This document shows positions 8,200 through 18,627 of a stretch of 64,000 nucleotides of DNA, one piece after another (position 1 is the first letter of the stretch; each line of letters begins with the position of its first letter). The stretch covers positions 1-64,000 of the forward strand of contig NZ_AYMG01000029.1 of assembly GCF_000633455.1 (NCBI RefSeq). Direction: 5' to 3'. The translations under genes were made by a program, and so were the position numbers. The notes below the pieces were generated by a model that saw only the letters and a list, made by a program, of their open reading frames with translations, did no database searches and was not told the DNA's origin. This DNA is from Pedobacter jeongneungensis. GTDB taxonomy: Bacteria; Bacteroidota; Bacteroidia; Sphingobacteriales; Sphingobacteriaceae.

Positions 8200-11100
8200 T
8201 TAAAATTTAGCGGTTAAACCAACGGTATAAGTTTTAGCATTCGGGTAAGCACCATAATCGATGCCCTGGTTAACATCGGCACCGGGAGCTGAAGTTACGC
8301 TGCTTGACTCCGGGTCAAAGCCTTTATAACCAGTTATAGTCCATAGATTAGTGGCGCTTACAAAAACACTCAAATCCACTTTTTTAAGTTTGTCCTTCGA
8401 GAAGTTATACGCCAGTGAAATATTTTTGAGCCGCGCAAAGTTGCCACTTTCCATGAAACGTGTAGACTGGATATAGTTTTTGTTGGTTTTGCTAAAACCC
8501 GGAATATTTGAAGTTTCGTTTACCCCTGGAATATAGCGGTTCAAAATATCGGCTATGGTAGCCTGCCGATTATCAGAATTGGCTGTAATAGCTGAACCAT
8601 AAGTGTAATTAAGCTTGCTGAAACCGGTAAGTGCCTGTATAAACACATTTAGCGTAAAATCTTTATAGGTAACATTATTATTCCAGCCATAACTATATTT
8701 AGGTAAACCATTACCGATGGGATGATAGTCGCTGCCATTAATCTGCTGGTCGTTGTTCAGATCAAGGTATTTGGCATCGCCCGGAACTGCACCATATTGC
8801 GCCGCAGCTGCGGCTTCTGATGGTTTCCAGGTGCCTTCGTAAGTTAAGCCCCAGTAGGTACCTAAACGCTGACCAGGTATTAGTACAAACTCTGATTGCG
8901 TTGACAGCCCCGAACCCACGCTTGATCCCGTATACATGATATTCTGTCCGTTAGCTAAGCTCACTACTTTGTTATTGAGCAGAGAAAAATTAAATGAAGA
9001 CGACCACTTGAGATCCTTTGAAACTATCGGGTCGCCGGATAACGAAAACTCATATCCCCAGTTATTTACCTTACCCACGTTAGAAAGTATAGAACCGCCA
9101 CCCAAATAAAGTGGCAGCGTTACCGGCAACAGCAGGTTACTGGTAGATTTATGGTAATAATCTGCACTAAAGGATAAGCGGTTTTTAAGGATCTCCATAT
9201 CTATACCACCATCTACCTGTTTGGTGGTTTCCCATTTAAGCAAAGGATTGCCCGGGTTGCCCATCAATATTCCCGGCGTAATGGTTCCTGAAATAAAACT
9301 GGTGCTTACGTTACCATAAGTAGTAAGGGTTTGATACGGGTTAATGGCCTGGTTGCCGGTTGAGCCATAGCTGCCCCGCAATTTCAGGTTGTCAAAGAAA
9401 TTAAGTTGTTTAATAAAGGGTTCTTCAGACAATCTCCAGCCAAGGCCTACCGATGGGAAGGTGCTGTATTGGTTACCTGTGGTAAATTTTGAAGAGCCAT
9501 CCCGCCTTATCGAAAAGGTAACCAGGTATTTGTCTTTATAGGCATAATTAACACGTCCCAATAATGAAGACAGCGCGTTGTTACTGTAATTTGTTCCCAC
9601 ACCGTAGGTACTTGCCAAGGCCAGGTTATAATATGTTAAATTTGGAAAAGTTAGGTTATTCCCGGTAGCGCTGAACCCGTTGGCCTGATAATTTTGAAAT
9701 TCAAAAACGGCTGTTGCAGTAAGCCTGTGTACCCCACCAAACAGGTGGCTGTAAGTGAGATTATCTGTTTGCTGCAAGCTAACACCTTCTAAAGACGAGC
9801 GGGTGGCACTTGGTAAATTTTGGCTCACAGATGGCCCCACATAGGTATAACCTTGCGTATTCGCATAATTTGCGCCACCTGTTACCGTCAGCGAGAGATC
9901 CTGCGAAAATTTATATCTAAGATCGAGGATGCCGTTTGCCGTTGTTGTAATATTGGTAAGTTCCTGATCCTGCTCCAAAGCCACCGGGTTGCTCGTAATT
10001 GATCCTACCGGATCATTCAGCGTATAATTTCCGGCGGCATCAAATACTGCAACCGTAGGTGCCCAGGCAAGTGCCTGTGTAACCGGCGACTGACGCCCCA
10101 GGTTACCCCTTAGGTTAGTACCCTGCTGACGGTTGACATAAAAATTAAAAGAAATAGAAAACTTATCAGTCACCTTACTCTCCAGGTTGGATCGTAACGC
10201 ATAGCGTTTCAGATAAGAGTTGTTTAGTATGCCCTGTTGGTTTAAATAATTAGCGCCAATATAGTAAGTGGTTTTTTCTTTACCGCCCGCCAAGTTTAAT
10301 TGATACTCTTGGGTCGGGGCCGTTCTAAAAACTTCATTTTGCCAGTTGGTACCGCCATTCGCGGCAAACTGGTCAATTTGGGCCTGTGTATAAATTGGCG
10401 TTGTTCCGGTGGCCAGTGCCTTGGCATTTACAGTTTCGGCGTATTGAGCCGCATTAAGCAAGCTTAGCTTTTTCAATACTTGTGCCGATGAGGCTTTTAC
10501 TGTAAATAAAACCTGAGTGTCGCCTGATTTTCCTTTTTTAGTTGCAATCAGCACTACACCATTTGCGCCGCGGCTACCATAGATGGCTACAGACGATGCA
10601 TCTTTCAATATCTGGATAGATTCAATGTCTTGCGGGTTAATGGCGCTATAATCTGCACCAACAAAGCCATCAATCACATAAAGCGGATTGTTATCGCCCT
10701 GTATCGAATTGTTACCACGGATACGTATAGAAGCATCACCACCGGGAGCGCCAGAATTAGACATCACCGTTACACCAGCAGCCCGTCCCTGTAAAACCTG
10801 GGCAACCGAGGTTACTGGCTGGCTTTTAAAATCCCCTGCGTTAACTGACGAAAGGGCTCCTGTAAGGTCTGCCTTCTTCTGCGTACCGTAGCCAATTACC
10901 ACTACTTCGTTTAGTTTTTGAGTATCATCCTCTATCGTGATTTTAAGTGGCTGCTGGCTGTTAGCTGATACCTCTTTTGACAAAAAACCTACCAGCGAAC
11001 AAACGAGCGCTGTATTGTTGTTTTTAACAACTATTTTAAAAGCTCCGTTAACATCTGTTGCTGTAGCATTTTTTGTGCCTTTCTCTGTTATGGTTACCCC

Positions 11101-11223
11101 CGGCACGGCTGCACCTTTGTTATCTGTTACTTTGCCGGAAACAGATAACGATTGTGCCAAACCAAATCCGGGCAACATAATTAACACTGCAATAATCAAG
11201 TGATTTAAAAGAAATTTGGTCAT
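8200..11223 (-). CDS. SusC/RagA family TonB-dependent outer-membrane transporter
   Basis: A 1007-residue outer-membrane barrel. After the signal peptide comes a carboxypeptidase-regulatory-like beta domain (about residues 27-110, VSGKVTDNKGAAVPGVTI), then a plug domain with KLNEVVVIGYGTQKKADLTG at about 103-122 and the SusC hallmark GSRGANGVVLIATKKGKSGD, then the 22-stranded barrel ending in an aromatic C-terminus (VGLTAKF). It imports oligosaccharides into the periplasm using TonB and ExbBD energy. The gene sits between the beta-helix lipoprotein (194 bp upstream) and SusD (6 bp downstream). Confidence 0.95.
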   Translation of the reverse strand: MTKFLLNHLIIAVLIMLPGFGLAQSLSVSGKVTDNKGAAVPGVTITEKGTKNATATDVNGAFKIVVKNNNTALVCSLVGFLSKEVSANSQQPLKITIEDDTQKLNEVVVIGYGTQKKADLTGALSSVNAGDFKSQPVTSVAQVLQGRAAGVTVMSNSGAPGGDASIRIRGNNSIQGDNNPLYVIDGFVGADYSAINPQDIESIQILKDASSVAIYGSRGANGVVLIATKKGKSGDTQVLFTVKASSAQVLKKLSLLNAAQYAETVNAKALATGTTPIYTQAQIDQFAANGGTNWQNEVFRTAPTQEYQLNLAGGKEKTTYYIGANYLNQQGILNNSYLKRYALRSNLESKVTDKFSISFNFYVNRQQGTNLRGNLGRQSPVTQALAWAPTVAVFDAAGNYTLNDPVGSITSNPVALEQDQELTNITTTANGILDLRYKFSQDLSLTVTGGANYANTQGYTYVGPSVSQNLPSATRSSLEGVSLQQTDNLTYSHLFGGVHRLTATAVFEFQNYQANGFSATGNNLTFPNLTYYNLALASTYGVGTNYSNNALSSLLGRVNYAYKDKYLVTFSIRRDGSSKFTTGNQYSTFPSVGLGWRLSEEPFIKQLNFFDNLKLRGSYGSTGNQAINPYQTLTTYGNVSTSFISGTITPGILMGNPGNPLLKWETTKQVDGGIDMEILKNRLSFSADYYHKSTSNLLLPVTLPLYLGGGSILSNVGKVNNWGYEFSLSGDPIVSKDLKWSSSFNFSLLNNKVVSLANGQNIMYTGSSVGSGLSTQSEFVLIPGQRLGTYWGLTYEGTWKPSEAAAAAQYGAVPGDAKYLDLNNDQQINGSDYHPIGNGLPKYSYGWNNNVTYKDFTLNVFIQALTGFSKLNYTYGSAITANSDNRQATIADILNRYIPGVNETSNIPGFSKTNKNYIQSTRFMESGNFARLKNISLAYNFSKDKLKKVDLSVFVSATNLWTITGYKGFDPESSSVTSAPGADVNQGIDYGAYPNAKTYTVGLTAKF

Positions 11224-11417
11224 AAAATAAAAGTCTTTGGCATAAAAAATGAATTAATAAATGGTTGGGATTATTACAGTTAAAAGCGGTTAAATAATGT
11301 CGCTATGATTTTAGATAGAATTTGAACATCAAAAACATAGCGACATTTTTTAGGGTGATACATGTCTTTAAATTAGAAAGACTAAGTGTATTCCGAAATT
11401 GTTAAGTGTTATTATCT

Positions 11418-13523
11418 CTAATAAGTAAGTATTACTGCAGGCTTATTGCTGCTTGCTTCGCGGCTGTTGATGTTTATATCATTGGTACCAGAATTGGCAC
11501 CGTTGTTTTGTAACAGAAAGGATACAGATCGATCTGATTTTGGAAGCTGCGCATTAATGGCATTACTAACATCCAAAGTATAAGTACCAACGCCGGTTAC
11601 CACTATTTGCCCTATATAGGTTGCATCTATGGGCGCATTATTCCAGTTGATAGATGTTTCGCCCCAGCTGTTACTTGCTGTGGTATATACCGAAATGGTG
11701 CGGGTAGCGGCTGTATTTACACCACTAACATATAAACTAAGATTAGCAGATTGCACTTTTGATACCGATGCAGCGGTAAAATCAAATTTTGCATATGCTT
11801 TCCTGGCATAACCCGCTGCGTCTGCTTTAATCACCATATAGGATAAACTGCCATAATTTTCGGCGCCATAATTACCGTTTCTAACATACGAATCTGCTAT
11901 AGCTCCAAAAGAACTAGGTCTGTTGTCAGTGTTTCCACCGCTATGCTGAAATGCTCCTACATCCGGATTATTTGTCGGTAAGGGATTACCCGAAAAATCT
12001 TTTCCCCCATTGTCCCCAATATATATCCCTGCATTTAAACAGACTGAGCTCGCCTTAACATTGTATCCCTTGGCAACATCAAACCCAGTACCAGATACAG
12101 GATTTACAAATGATGGATCGGTATAAAAATTATTATTAAGCACAGATGTACCCCAATTTAGCGCAGAGAAAGTAGCAGAAGGATAAAAACAATTGTTATT
12201 GAATAAAACACTTTTGCTTACCACGGTGTTGCTTAAAGATGCTATTGTTGAGCTACTGTAGAAGATATTATTTGAAAAAGTACCGGATGGAGTACCATAT
12301 AAAACTGTTTTTATTGGATTATTTGAGTAAAAAACATTATTGTATATATAACGTGAGGAATATGAACTCGGTTCAAAGAAGAATAGCTTTTTCTTGTCAG
12401 AATTAATAGGCGAACCCACATCATTCACACTTACATTGTAGCGCACCGTAATGTTTTTGGAATTATGCATAAACAACATAAACCCACCATTGTTATCATG
12501 CGAATAATTATATTCAAAGATATCACCATCAGTTATTGAAGGTGTATCATACCCATCGGCATCAAATACATTTCCATCGTTGTTACCCCCTCCTTTTACT
12601 CCATATACCTCATTATAGGCCACAAGCGTATTAATGCTGCCTATGGTCCAAACGGCTGCATAATTTTGAGGTCCCTTACTCATACATACATTATGAACAG
12701 TGTTGTGTGTAATTTTACTACCTCCGGTAACGCCCGACATTACAATGCCGTCGCCATAAACGTTTTCAACCAAATTGTTGTCAATTATTATGTCTTTGCA
12801 CCTGGCTGGCATATCCCTTGAGCCGTTGGTCCGTATGCCTTCAACAGTACAATCAGATACACGGCAACCTTGTACCAGCGCACCATATATTTTCCCGTCA
12901 AGAATAATACCGCCACTGGCTTTGTTGTAGTTTGCCTGTCCATCAATTGGAGAGTTTACATCATGCACATAACAATTTTTAACAGAAACATTGGTAGTAG
13001 CATCTCCCGTAGGCGCTCCGCCTACTACTTTGATACCTGTGGCAGCATAGCTAACACCGCCAGGTACGGTATTGGTTATTTCCAGGTTATTCACTTCAAA
13101 ATACGACACTTTATTCAAAAGCAGCGCAGCAGAACCATTTACTTTTCCACCACCATTAATAACCGGCAGCGCCGTACCGCCATATTTATCAACGGTGATA
13201 ATAGCACCTGCCGTACCTGAACTTTTAAAACGCAGGGTGTCGTTCCATACACCGCCACTTTTAAACAAAATTAGATCTCCGGGCTCAAATGCCATGGCGT
13301 TTACTTTACTAATGCTTTTCCAGGCTGTACCCGTGCTTTTGCCATCGTTGTTATCATCACCAGCAGGATCAACATAATATGCTATGCCTGTTAATGACAT
13401 ACCATTTAGAGCGGCTTTTAAATTCGAGTTTTTTATTGTGTCCGACACCGGGACTGTAGCTTTTTTACAAGATGCAAATACTGCAACCGCCAGTACCAGC
13501 ATTAATGTTAATGGTTTTCTCAT
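11418..13523 (-). CDS. Parallel beta-helix lipoprotein with C-terminal DNRLRE/CBM96-like domain
   Basis: A 701-residue lipoprotein (ASCKK lipobox, Cys near residue 19). YYVDPAGDDNNDGKSTGTAW near residue 50 opens a right-handed parallel beta-helix of the pectate-lyase superfamily that runs to about residue 530, with repeated N-N-L/V-x-N and YNxVY turns. Residues about 540-701 (SSFGAIADSYVRNGNYGAEN onward, with AYAKFDF and SWGETSINWNNAP) form a DNRLRE-type carbohydrate-binding domain, a class that includes CBM96 of alginate lyases. A polysaccharide lyase or hydrolase acting on an anionic glycan such as alginate or pectin is likely, though the exact CAZy family is unclear. It is the first gene of the minus-strand PUL arm and probably the surface enzyme feeding the SusCD pair. 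Confidence 0.85.
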   Translation of the reverse strand: MRKPLTLMLVLAVAVFASCKKATVPVSDTIKNSNLKAALNGMSLTGIAYYVDPAGDDNNDGKSTGTAWKSISKVNAMAFEPGDLILFKSGGVWNDTLRFKSSGTAGAIITVDKYGGTALPVINGGGKVNGSAALLLNKVSYFEVNNLEITNTVPGGVSYAATGIKVVGGAPTGDATTNVSVKNCYVHDVNSPIDGQANYNKASGGIILDGKIYGALVQGCRVSDCTVEGIRTNGSRDMPARCKDIIIDNNLVENVYGDGIVMSGVTGGSKITHNTVHNVCMSKGPQNYAAVWTIGSINTLVAYNEVYGVKGGGNNDGNVFDADGYDTPSITDGDIFEYNYSHDNNGGFMLFMHNSKNITVRYNVSVNDVGSPINSDKKKLFFFEPSSYSSRYIYNNVFYSNNPIKTVLYGTPSGTFSNNIFYSSSTIASLSNTVVSKSVLFNNNCFYPSATFSALNWGTSVLNNNFYTDPSFVNPVSGTGFDVAKGYNVKASSVCLNAGIYIGDNGGKDFSGNPLPTNNPDVGAFQHSGGNTDNRPSSFGAIADSYVRNGNYGAENYGSLSYMVIKADAAGYARKAYAKFDFTAASVSKVQSANLSLYVSGVNTAATRTISVYTTASNSWGETSINWNNAPIDATYIGQIVVTGVGTYTLDVSNAINAQLPKSDRSVSFLLQNNGANSGTNDININSREASSNKPAVILTY

Positions 13524-13809
13524 TTTTAATGATTTGGTTAAATAATTGGTTAAAGTCGATATTGGTCACCGAGCACATCGAAGTTATCTGCTTTTAAAAA
13601 AAACAAGGGGTAAGATTGTAAAGAAATGGGGGTAAAAATATAAATGGGTATTTATGGCCTGTTTATTTAAGAACAGGATAGACTAGCAATCCAGTTGAAC
13701 TTATTCTATTGCCGGCCCGTTAACATCAACAGATAGCACGAAGAATCCTAAAAAGAAAAACTATTAATGTGATGGGAATTTTATTAGTTTTACTTAAGTG
13801 GTCGACTAA
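13524..13809. promoter_or_regulatory. Divergent intergenic region of the polysaccharide utilization locus
   Basis: These 286 bp separate the minus-strand PUL arm from the plus-strand hybrid sensor gene and must contain both start sites and, by analogy with other PULs, the operator bound by the AraC domain of the sensor. I cannot point to a specific operator. Confidence 0.5.
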
Positions 13810-16800
13810 ATGAAATTAACTATTGCCATATTCCTGTTCTACATAGGCTGTTTTTCGGCAGCTTATAGTCAGCGTATCGCGTTTGAGAATTTGACAGTAG
13901 ATAACGGCTTGTCGCAAAATTCGGTACTGGCTATAGTTCAGGATGGCAGGGGATTTATGTGGTACGGCACACAGCACGGGCTCAATAAGTATAATGCCCG
14001 GAGTTTTAAGATTTACAAAAATGATCCTTCAGACAGAACAAGTCTATCATCAAATTATATTACCTGCCTGCTGCTTGATTCGCACAAGGTACTTTGGGTA
14101 GGTACCCGAAACGGACTAAATAAATATAATCCGGAAACGGACAGCTTTGAACGGGTTCTTTTAGATTCGTCATCTTCCAACAAGGGTAATCAGATCATAA
14201 GTTCGGTATATGAAGACCGGCAAAAAAACATTTGGGTATGGTCGTCAACGGGTTTGTATCTATTGCCAGGTGGCAAATCGGGTGAGTTCAGTTCAATGGC
14301 CGTTCCTGATTCTGTTGCCGGGCTTTACGGAACCAATGTACATGTCATATACCAGGATCATGAAGGTATTTATTGGATAGGTTCGTCGGCGGGGCTTACC
14401 AAAATGAAAAAGGAGGGCAGCGGGTATCGGTATCAAATATACAGGCACCAGGCAGCGAAGCTCAACAGTTTGAGCGACAATTATGTAACTACCATTACCG
14501 AAGACCTTCAACATAACCTGTGGATAGGTACCCTGCATGGTGGTATTAATCTTTATGATAAAAGCACAAACACCTGCACCCGGTTTTTAAGTAACAACGG
14601 CGCAAAAGGCCCGGTGAATAATAATATCCGGATATTGAAAACTGCAAGCTCGGGTAAGATATGGATTGGTACACAGGGGGGGCTAAGTATCCTTGACCCT
14701 AAAACAATGCAGTTTTCGTCATATAAACATGATCCTGAGGATAAGAGCAGCTTGAGCCAGAATTCTATTTACAGCGTATTTATAGATAATGCAAATACCG
14801 TATGGATAGGTACTTACTTTGGAGGCATCAATATGGTGTCTGGGTACAATACCTCATTTTTGAACTTCCAAACAACACGGTACCACTCCAACATCAATAA
14901 CAATGTGGTGAGTGGAGTACGTGAGGATAATAAGCACAATTTATGGATCGGCACAGAAGGGGTGGGCTTAAATTATTTTGACCGTGAAGCTGATGTGGTA
15001 ACTACTTATCAAAATAAAGCTGGCGATCCTACCTCGCTTGGATCTGACTTAATTAAGGTGGTATACATTGATAAAAGCGGAAACATTTGGGCAGGAACAC
15101 ACGGAGGTGGTTTAAACGTGTTTAATCCCAAAACCCATAATTTTAAGCGATACCTGTATAACGAAAATGATCCGGTAACACTAGGCTCTGAAGTGTTGGA
15201 CATTTTAGAAGATTCCCGAAATAATTTCTGGGTTGGAACTCAAAATGGGCTGCTTGTTTTCCGGCGAAATAATAGTGCTTTAGAGATGGCTGATAACCCT
15301 GTCATAAATAAAATTGGCAAACAATCCGTCAAAATTTTACTGGAAGATAAAGAAAAGAATATATGGATGGGAACATCCAATGGGTTGTTTCTGTTAGATC
15401 ATACCCATAATGATTTAAAGCAGTTTACTACGCACAGTGGCTTAAAATCCAATGATATCAATTGCATATTTCAGGATACACGTGGTCGTATTTGGGTTGG
15501 CTTGTATTATGGTGGCTTGGCCGCGTACAATAATAACCAGCAGAGGTTTGTTAGTTATTCGGAGAAACAAGGCTTAGCTAACAATAACGTACAAAGTATA
15601 TTAGAGGATGCAAATCATAACCTTTGGATGGGTACAGGCAATGGTTTGTCAAAATTTAACATCGCTTCCCAAGCCTTTAAAAATTATTACAAAAGTGATG
15701 GCTTACTAGGGAATACGTTCAATATCAATTCCTGCTATAAAACCTTTGAAGGCGAAATGCTCTTTGGAGGATATAATGGACTTAGTAGTTTTTATCCATC
15801 AAAAATAGAAGATAATAATATCGCTCCACCGGTTGTTATCACGGAGCTTAAACTATTTAATCAGCCCGTAAGGATCAACCAGCCTTATGGATTACTAAAA
15901 AAAGATATTAGCCTAACACCTAAAATAATTTTTACGCATTCGCAAAATGTGTTTACCATTGATTTTGCTGTGCTAAACTACATTAAGTCTGAGAAAAACA
16001 AATATGCCTATAAATTAGAGGGTTTTAATAACGATTGGGTATATACCGATATTCCGTCGGCTCCCTATACCAAGCTTTCGGCTGGAAATTATATATTTTT
16101 AGCAAAAGGTGCTAACAATGATGGTATTTGGGGGCAGGCCGCTATTCTGCATATTCAGGTGTTACCTCCAATTTGGGAAACCATATGGGCCTATTGTTTA
16201 TACGTGCTGTTAATAGGTGGTCTGGTGTTTTTGATAGCCCGCTTTTTTATACTCCGGTCGTTGTTGCAGAGAGATAAGGAACTTACACAACTGAAGCTAA
16301 ACTTTTTCACCAATATATCGCACGAGATCCGTACGCATCTTTCTTTAATATTAGGGCCTTTGGAAAAATTGGTCTTGTTTGGTAAGGACGATGCTGAAAA
16401 TACCAGACAATTGCAGATCGTAAAGAAAAGTTCAGATAGCCTGCTTCAACTGGTAAACGAACAGATGGATTTTCGCAAAGCTGAAAGCGGGAACCTCAAA
16501 CTTCATGTGTCCGAATATAATATTGTAAATATCCTGCAGGAAATACTTGCTTCGTTTTACGAAAATTCCATATCCGGAAACATAACTATAGATCTGATTT
16601 CTTCTTCAGATGATACCAAGGTTTATTTTGACAAAGAGCAGCTAGAAAAAGTTTTTTACAATTTAATTTATAATGCTTTTAAGTTTACCAATTACGGAGG
16701 CCATATTGGTATATTTATTAAAGAAAATAAGAACGAAGTTACCATTACAATAGCCGACAATGGAAAAGGAATAGCGCCTGAAAATCTGAAGAATTTGTTC

Positions 16801-17901
16801 GAGAATTACTTTCAGGAGAATGATCACGGAAAGCAAAATACAGGTTATGGTATAGGGTTAGCGTTGGCTAAAAGTATAGTAGAACTGCATCAGGGATCCA
16901 TTGTAGTGGAAAGTAAGTTATCTCCCGGGGGCAATAATACTGCCTTTACCATTAGCTTACGTAAAGGGGCTGATCATTTTAACCCTGCTGATTTGATCAG
17001 ATCAAAGGAGGATGATCAATCTGAAGCGGTAAATTTTGCTATAAATACTGATAGTACTATAACCTATGCTCAGGTAGAGAACAAATCAATCGGAAATAAA
17101 AAATATCTGGTTTTGCTAGTGGAGGACAACCCTGATATGCGCTTATTTATAAGCGATTTTTTGAAGAATCATTATGAAGTGATTATAGCTGATAACGGAT
17201 TAAACGGCTGGGAATTAGCAAAAGAACATATCCCAGATATTCTTATCAGTGATGTAATGATGCACGAAATGGATGGTTTTACATTGTGTAATAAACTAAA
17301 GACCGATGAAAGCACAAATCACATCCCTGTTATTCTTTTAACTGCAAAAGCCTCCGATTCGAGCCGTGTAGAGGGACTAAAAATGGGAGCAGATGTTTAT
17401 TTATCAAAGCCATTTAGCATTGAGATATTATTATTACAGGTAAATAATCTTTTAACTTCCAGTGAAAGGATACGGCAAAGCTTCAACCGCCTGCTTAAAT
17501 CTGTTCCGAAAAGTGAAGACATTATTTCTGTTCAATATGAAAATAACGATCAAAAAATAAAAAAACTGGTTGATTCTATTGATAATGAATTCCTGAATAA
17601 AGTGATCAGCATAATAGACAGGGATATTGATAATTTAGAATTTGGTGTGCCTGAATTAACAAAGGCATTAGCCATGAGTAAGCCGATATTATACAAAAAA
17701 CTTAACGCACTTACCGGCATGTCTGTTAATGACTTTATTAAATCCGTCAGGATGAATAAGGCTACTATACTTTTGCAAAGTAAACGATATACCATTAATG
17801 AGATAGCCTACATGGTAGGTTTTAGCGATCGTAAGTATTTTAGTAAAGAATTTAAAAAGCAATACGGACAAACACCAAGCGAATTTATAAAGGAGGCTTA
17901 A
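13810..17901 (+). CDS. Hybrid two-component system sensor/regulator (HTCS) of the PUL
   Basis: A 1363-residue one-protein two-component system. Order: signal peptide; periplasmic double propeller of Reg_prop repeats (IWIGT and LWIGT motifs, residues about 25-700); Y_Y_Y domain (about 710-785); transmembrane helix (about 793-815); HisKA with FFTNISHEIRTHLSLI, phospho-His H838; HATPase with N box near 948 and G boxes DNGKGIAPENL and GYGIGLALA; receiver with LLVEDNPDMR, phospho-Asp D1148 and K1200; AraC-type double HTH (about 1265-1363). It should sense a glycan fragment in the periplasm and activate the divergent beta-helix/SusCD genes. In the H box the usual Pro of RTPL is His (RTHL). Confidence 0.95.
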   Translation: MKLTIAIFLFYIGCFSAAYSQRIAFENLTVDNGLSQNSVLAIVQDGRGFMWYGTQHGLNKYNARSFKIYKNDPSDRTSLSSNYITCLLLDSHKVLWVGTRNGLNKYNPETDSFERVLLDSSSSNKGNQIISSVYEDRQKNIWVWSSTGLYLLPGGKSGEFSSMAVPDSVAGLYGTNVHVIYQDHEGIYWIGSSAGLTKMKKEGSGYRYQIYRHQAAKLNSLSDNYVTTITEDLQHNLWIGTLHGGINLYDKSTNTCTRFLSNNGAKGPVNNNIRILKTASSGKIWIGTQGGLSILDPKTMQFSSYKHDPEDKSSLSQNSIYSVFIDNANTVWIGTYFGGINMVSGYNTSFLNFQTTRYHSNINNNVVSGVREDNKHNLWIGTEGVGLNYFDREADVVTTYQNKAGDPTSLGSDLIKVVYIDKSGNIWAGTHGGGLNVFNPKTHNFKRYLYNENDPVTLGSEVLDILEDSRNNFWVGTQNGLLVFRRNNSALEMADNPVINKIGKQSVKILLEDKEKNIWMGTSNGLFLLDHTHNDLKQFTTHSGLKSNDINCIFQDTRGRIWVGLYYGGLAAYNNNQQRFVSYSEKQGLANNNVQSILEDANHNLWMGTGNGLSKFNIASQAFKNYYKSDGLLGNTFNINSCYKTFEGEMLFGGYNGLSSFYPSKIEDNNIAPPVVITELKLFNQPVRINQPYGLLKKDISLTPKIIFTHSQNVFTIDFAVLNYIKSEKNKYAYKLEGFNNDWVYTDIPSAPYTKLSAGNYIFLAKGANNDGIWGQAAILHIQVLPPIWETIWAYCLYVLLIGGLVFLIARFFILRSLLQRDKELTQLKLNFFTNISHEIRTHLSLILGPLEKLVLFGKDDAENTRQLQIVKKSSDSLLQLVNEQMDFRKAESGNLKLHVSEYNIVNILQEILASFYENSISGNITIDLISSSDDTKVYFDKEQLEKVFYNLIYNAFKFTNYGGHIGIFIKENKNEVTITIADNGKGIAPENLKNLFENYFQENDHGKQNTGYGIGLALAKSIVELHQGSIVVESKLSPGGNNTAFTISLRKGADHFNPADLIRSKEDDQSEAVNFAINTDSTITYAQVENKSIGNKKYLVLLVEDNPDMRLFISDFLKNHYEVIIADNGLNGWELAKEHIPDILISDVMMHEMDGFTLCNKLKTDESTNHIPVILLTAKASDSSRVEGLKMGADVYLSKPFSIEILLLQVNNLLTSSERIRQSFNRLLKSVPKSEDIISVQYENNDQKIKKLVDSIDNEFLNKVISIIDRDIDNLEFGVPELTKALAMSKPILYKKLNALTGMSVNDFIKSVRMNKATILLQSKRYTINEIAYMVGFSDRKYFSKEFKKQYGQTPSEFIKEA

Positions 17902-18103
17902 ATGAAGAAATATCAATCCTTCTCCATGATTAGCCGGGTCTTAACATTAGTATACCTATTAACATAATCAATTTACTCCCTTTGGATACTTTATGCTAAT
18001 AATTCGCGAAGGATTATAGCTCTCCTGCTATAAATCCATTTTTCAAATAGATAGTCACCAAAAAAGAAGTATTATTTTAGGACGTGGGCATTTGAAACAA
18101 AAA

Positions 18104-18125
18104 AGCCTCACATTTCTGTGAGGCT
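18104..18125 (-). terminator. Terminator downstream of tRNA-Lys
   Basis: AGCCTCACA (18104-18112) pairs perfectly with TGTGAGGCT (18117-18125) around a four-base loop, and the stem is flanked by A and T runs on both sides. It stands six bases beyond the 3' end of the tRNA, which is read on the minus strand. It could also stop readthrough from the plus-strand sensor gene. Confidence 0.8.
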
Positions 18126-18130
18126 TTTTG

Positions 18131-18203
18131 TGATCCCGCTGGGATTCGAACCCAGGACCACTACATTAAAAGTGTAATGCTCTACCAGCTGAGCTACGGA
18201 ATC
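18131..18203 (-). tRNA. tRNA-Lys (anticodon TTT)
   Basis: The 73-nt reverse complement folds as a complete cloverleaf. The acceptor stem GATTCCG pairs with CGGGATC (one T-G pair), the D arm is GCTC/GAGC, the anticodon stem TTACA/TGTAG carries loop CTTTTAA with anticodon TTT, and the T arm is CTGGG-TTCGAAT-CCCAG. The discriminator base is A. CCA is not encoded. Confidence 0.95.
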
Positions 18204-18627
18204 ATTTACCCCCCTTGCGGGGCTGCAAAGATAGAAATTAAATTCATTCGTGCAAAGGATAAATCCAAAATATTTAATATAAAATTAACCTTAGCTAAAC
18301 AAAAAGAAGTTAAATATTTATGAATCATGATGTTAAATACGATTAAAAAAAAATCATTTTTTATGCTTTCCTGGCCACCTTGGTATCAAAAAATCAAATA
18401 TTAAAGAAGCCTGTTTTTAAAGATCCCAATTTTTTTTTGTACAATCATATTTATAGCTATTTTGTATAGAAGCAATAAAAAACGAAATCAATACTTATAT
18501 TACCAAAACTTTTCTAAATCCTACACATACCAAGTTATTTAACATTCCTGTTAGTTGTATAGGTAGTTAGTGACTTTTTTATTTTCATTATTATTTTCAC
18601 TTTTACATATACATTCGCTTTTCCCTA
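18204..18627. other. AT-rich intergenic region between tRNA-Lys and the Crp/Fnr-type gene
   Basis: A 424-bp gap that must contain the promoter of the minus-strand tRNA and of the plus-strand regulator. A short CCCC/GGGG hairpin lies just upstream of the tRNA near 18210-18223. Otherwise I see only A/T runs and no ORF. Confidence 0.5.

Noticed and set aside
6718..18203. PUL as a genomic island inserted at tRNA-Lys
   Set aside because: The PUL reaches close to the 3' end of the tRNA, but I find no copy of the tRNA 3' end near 6300-6720 and no integrase gene, so site-specific integration is unsupported.
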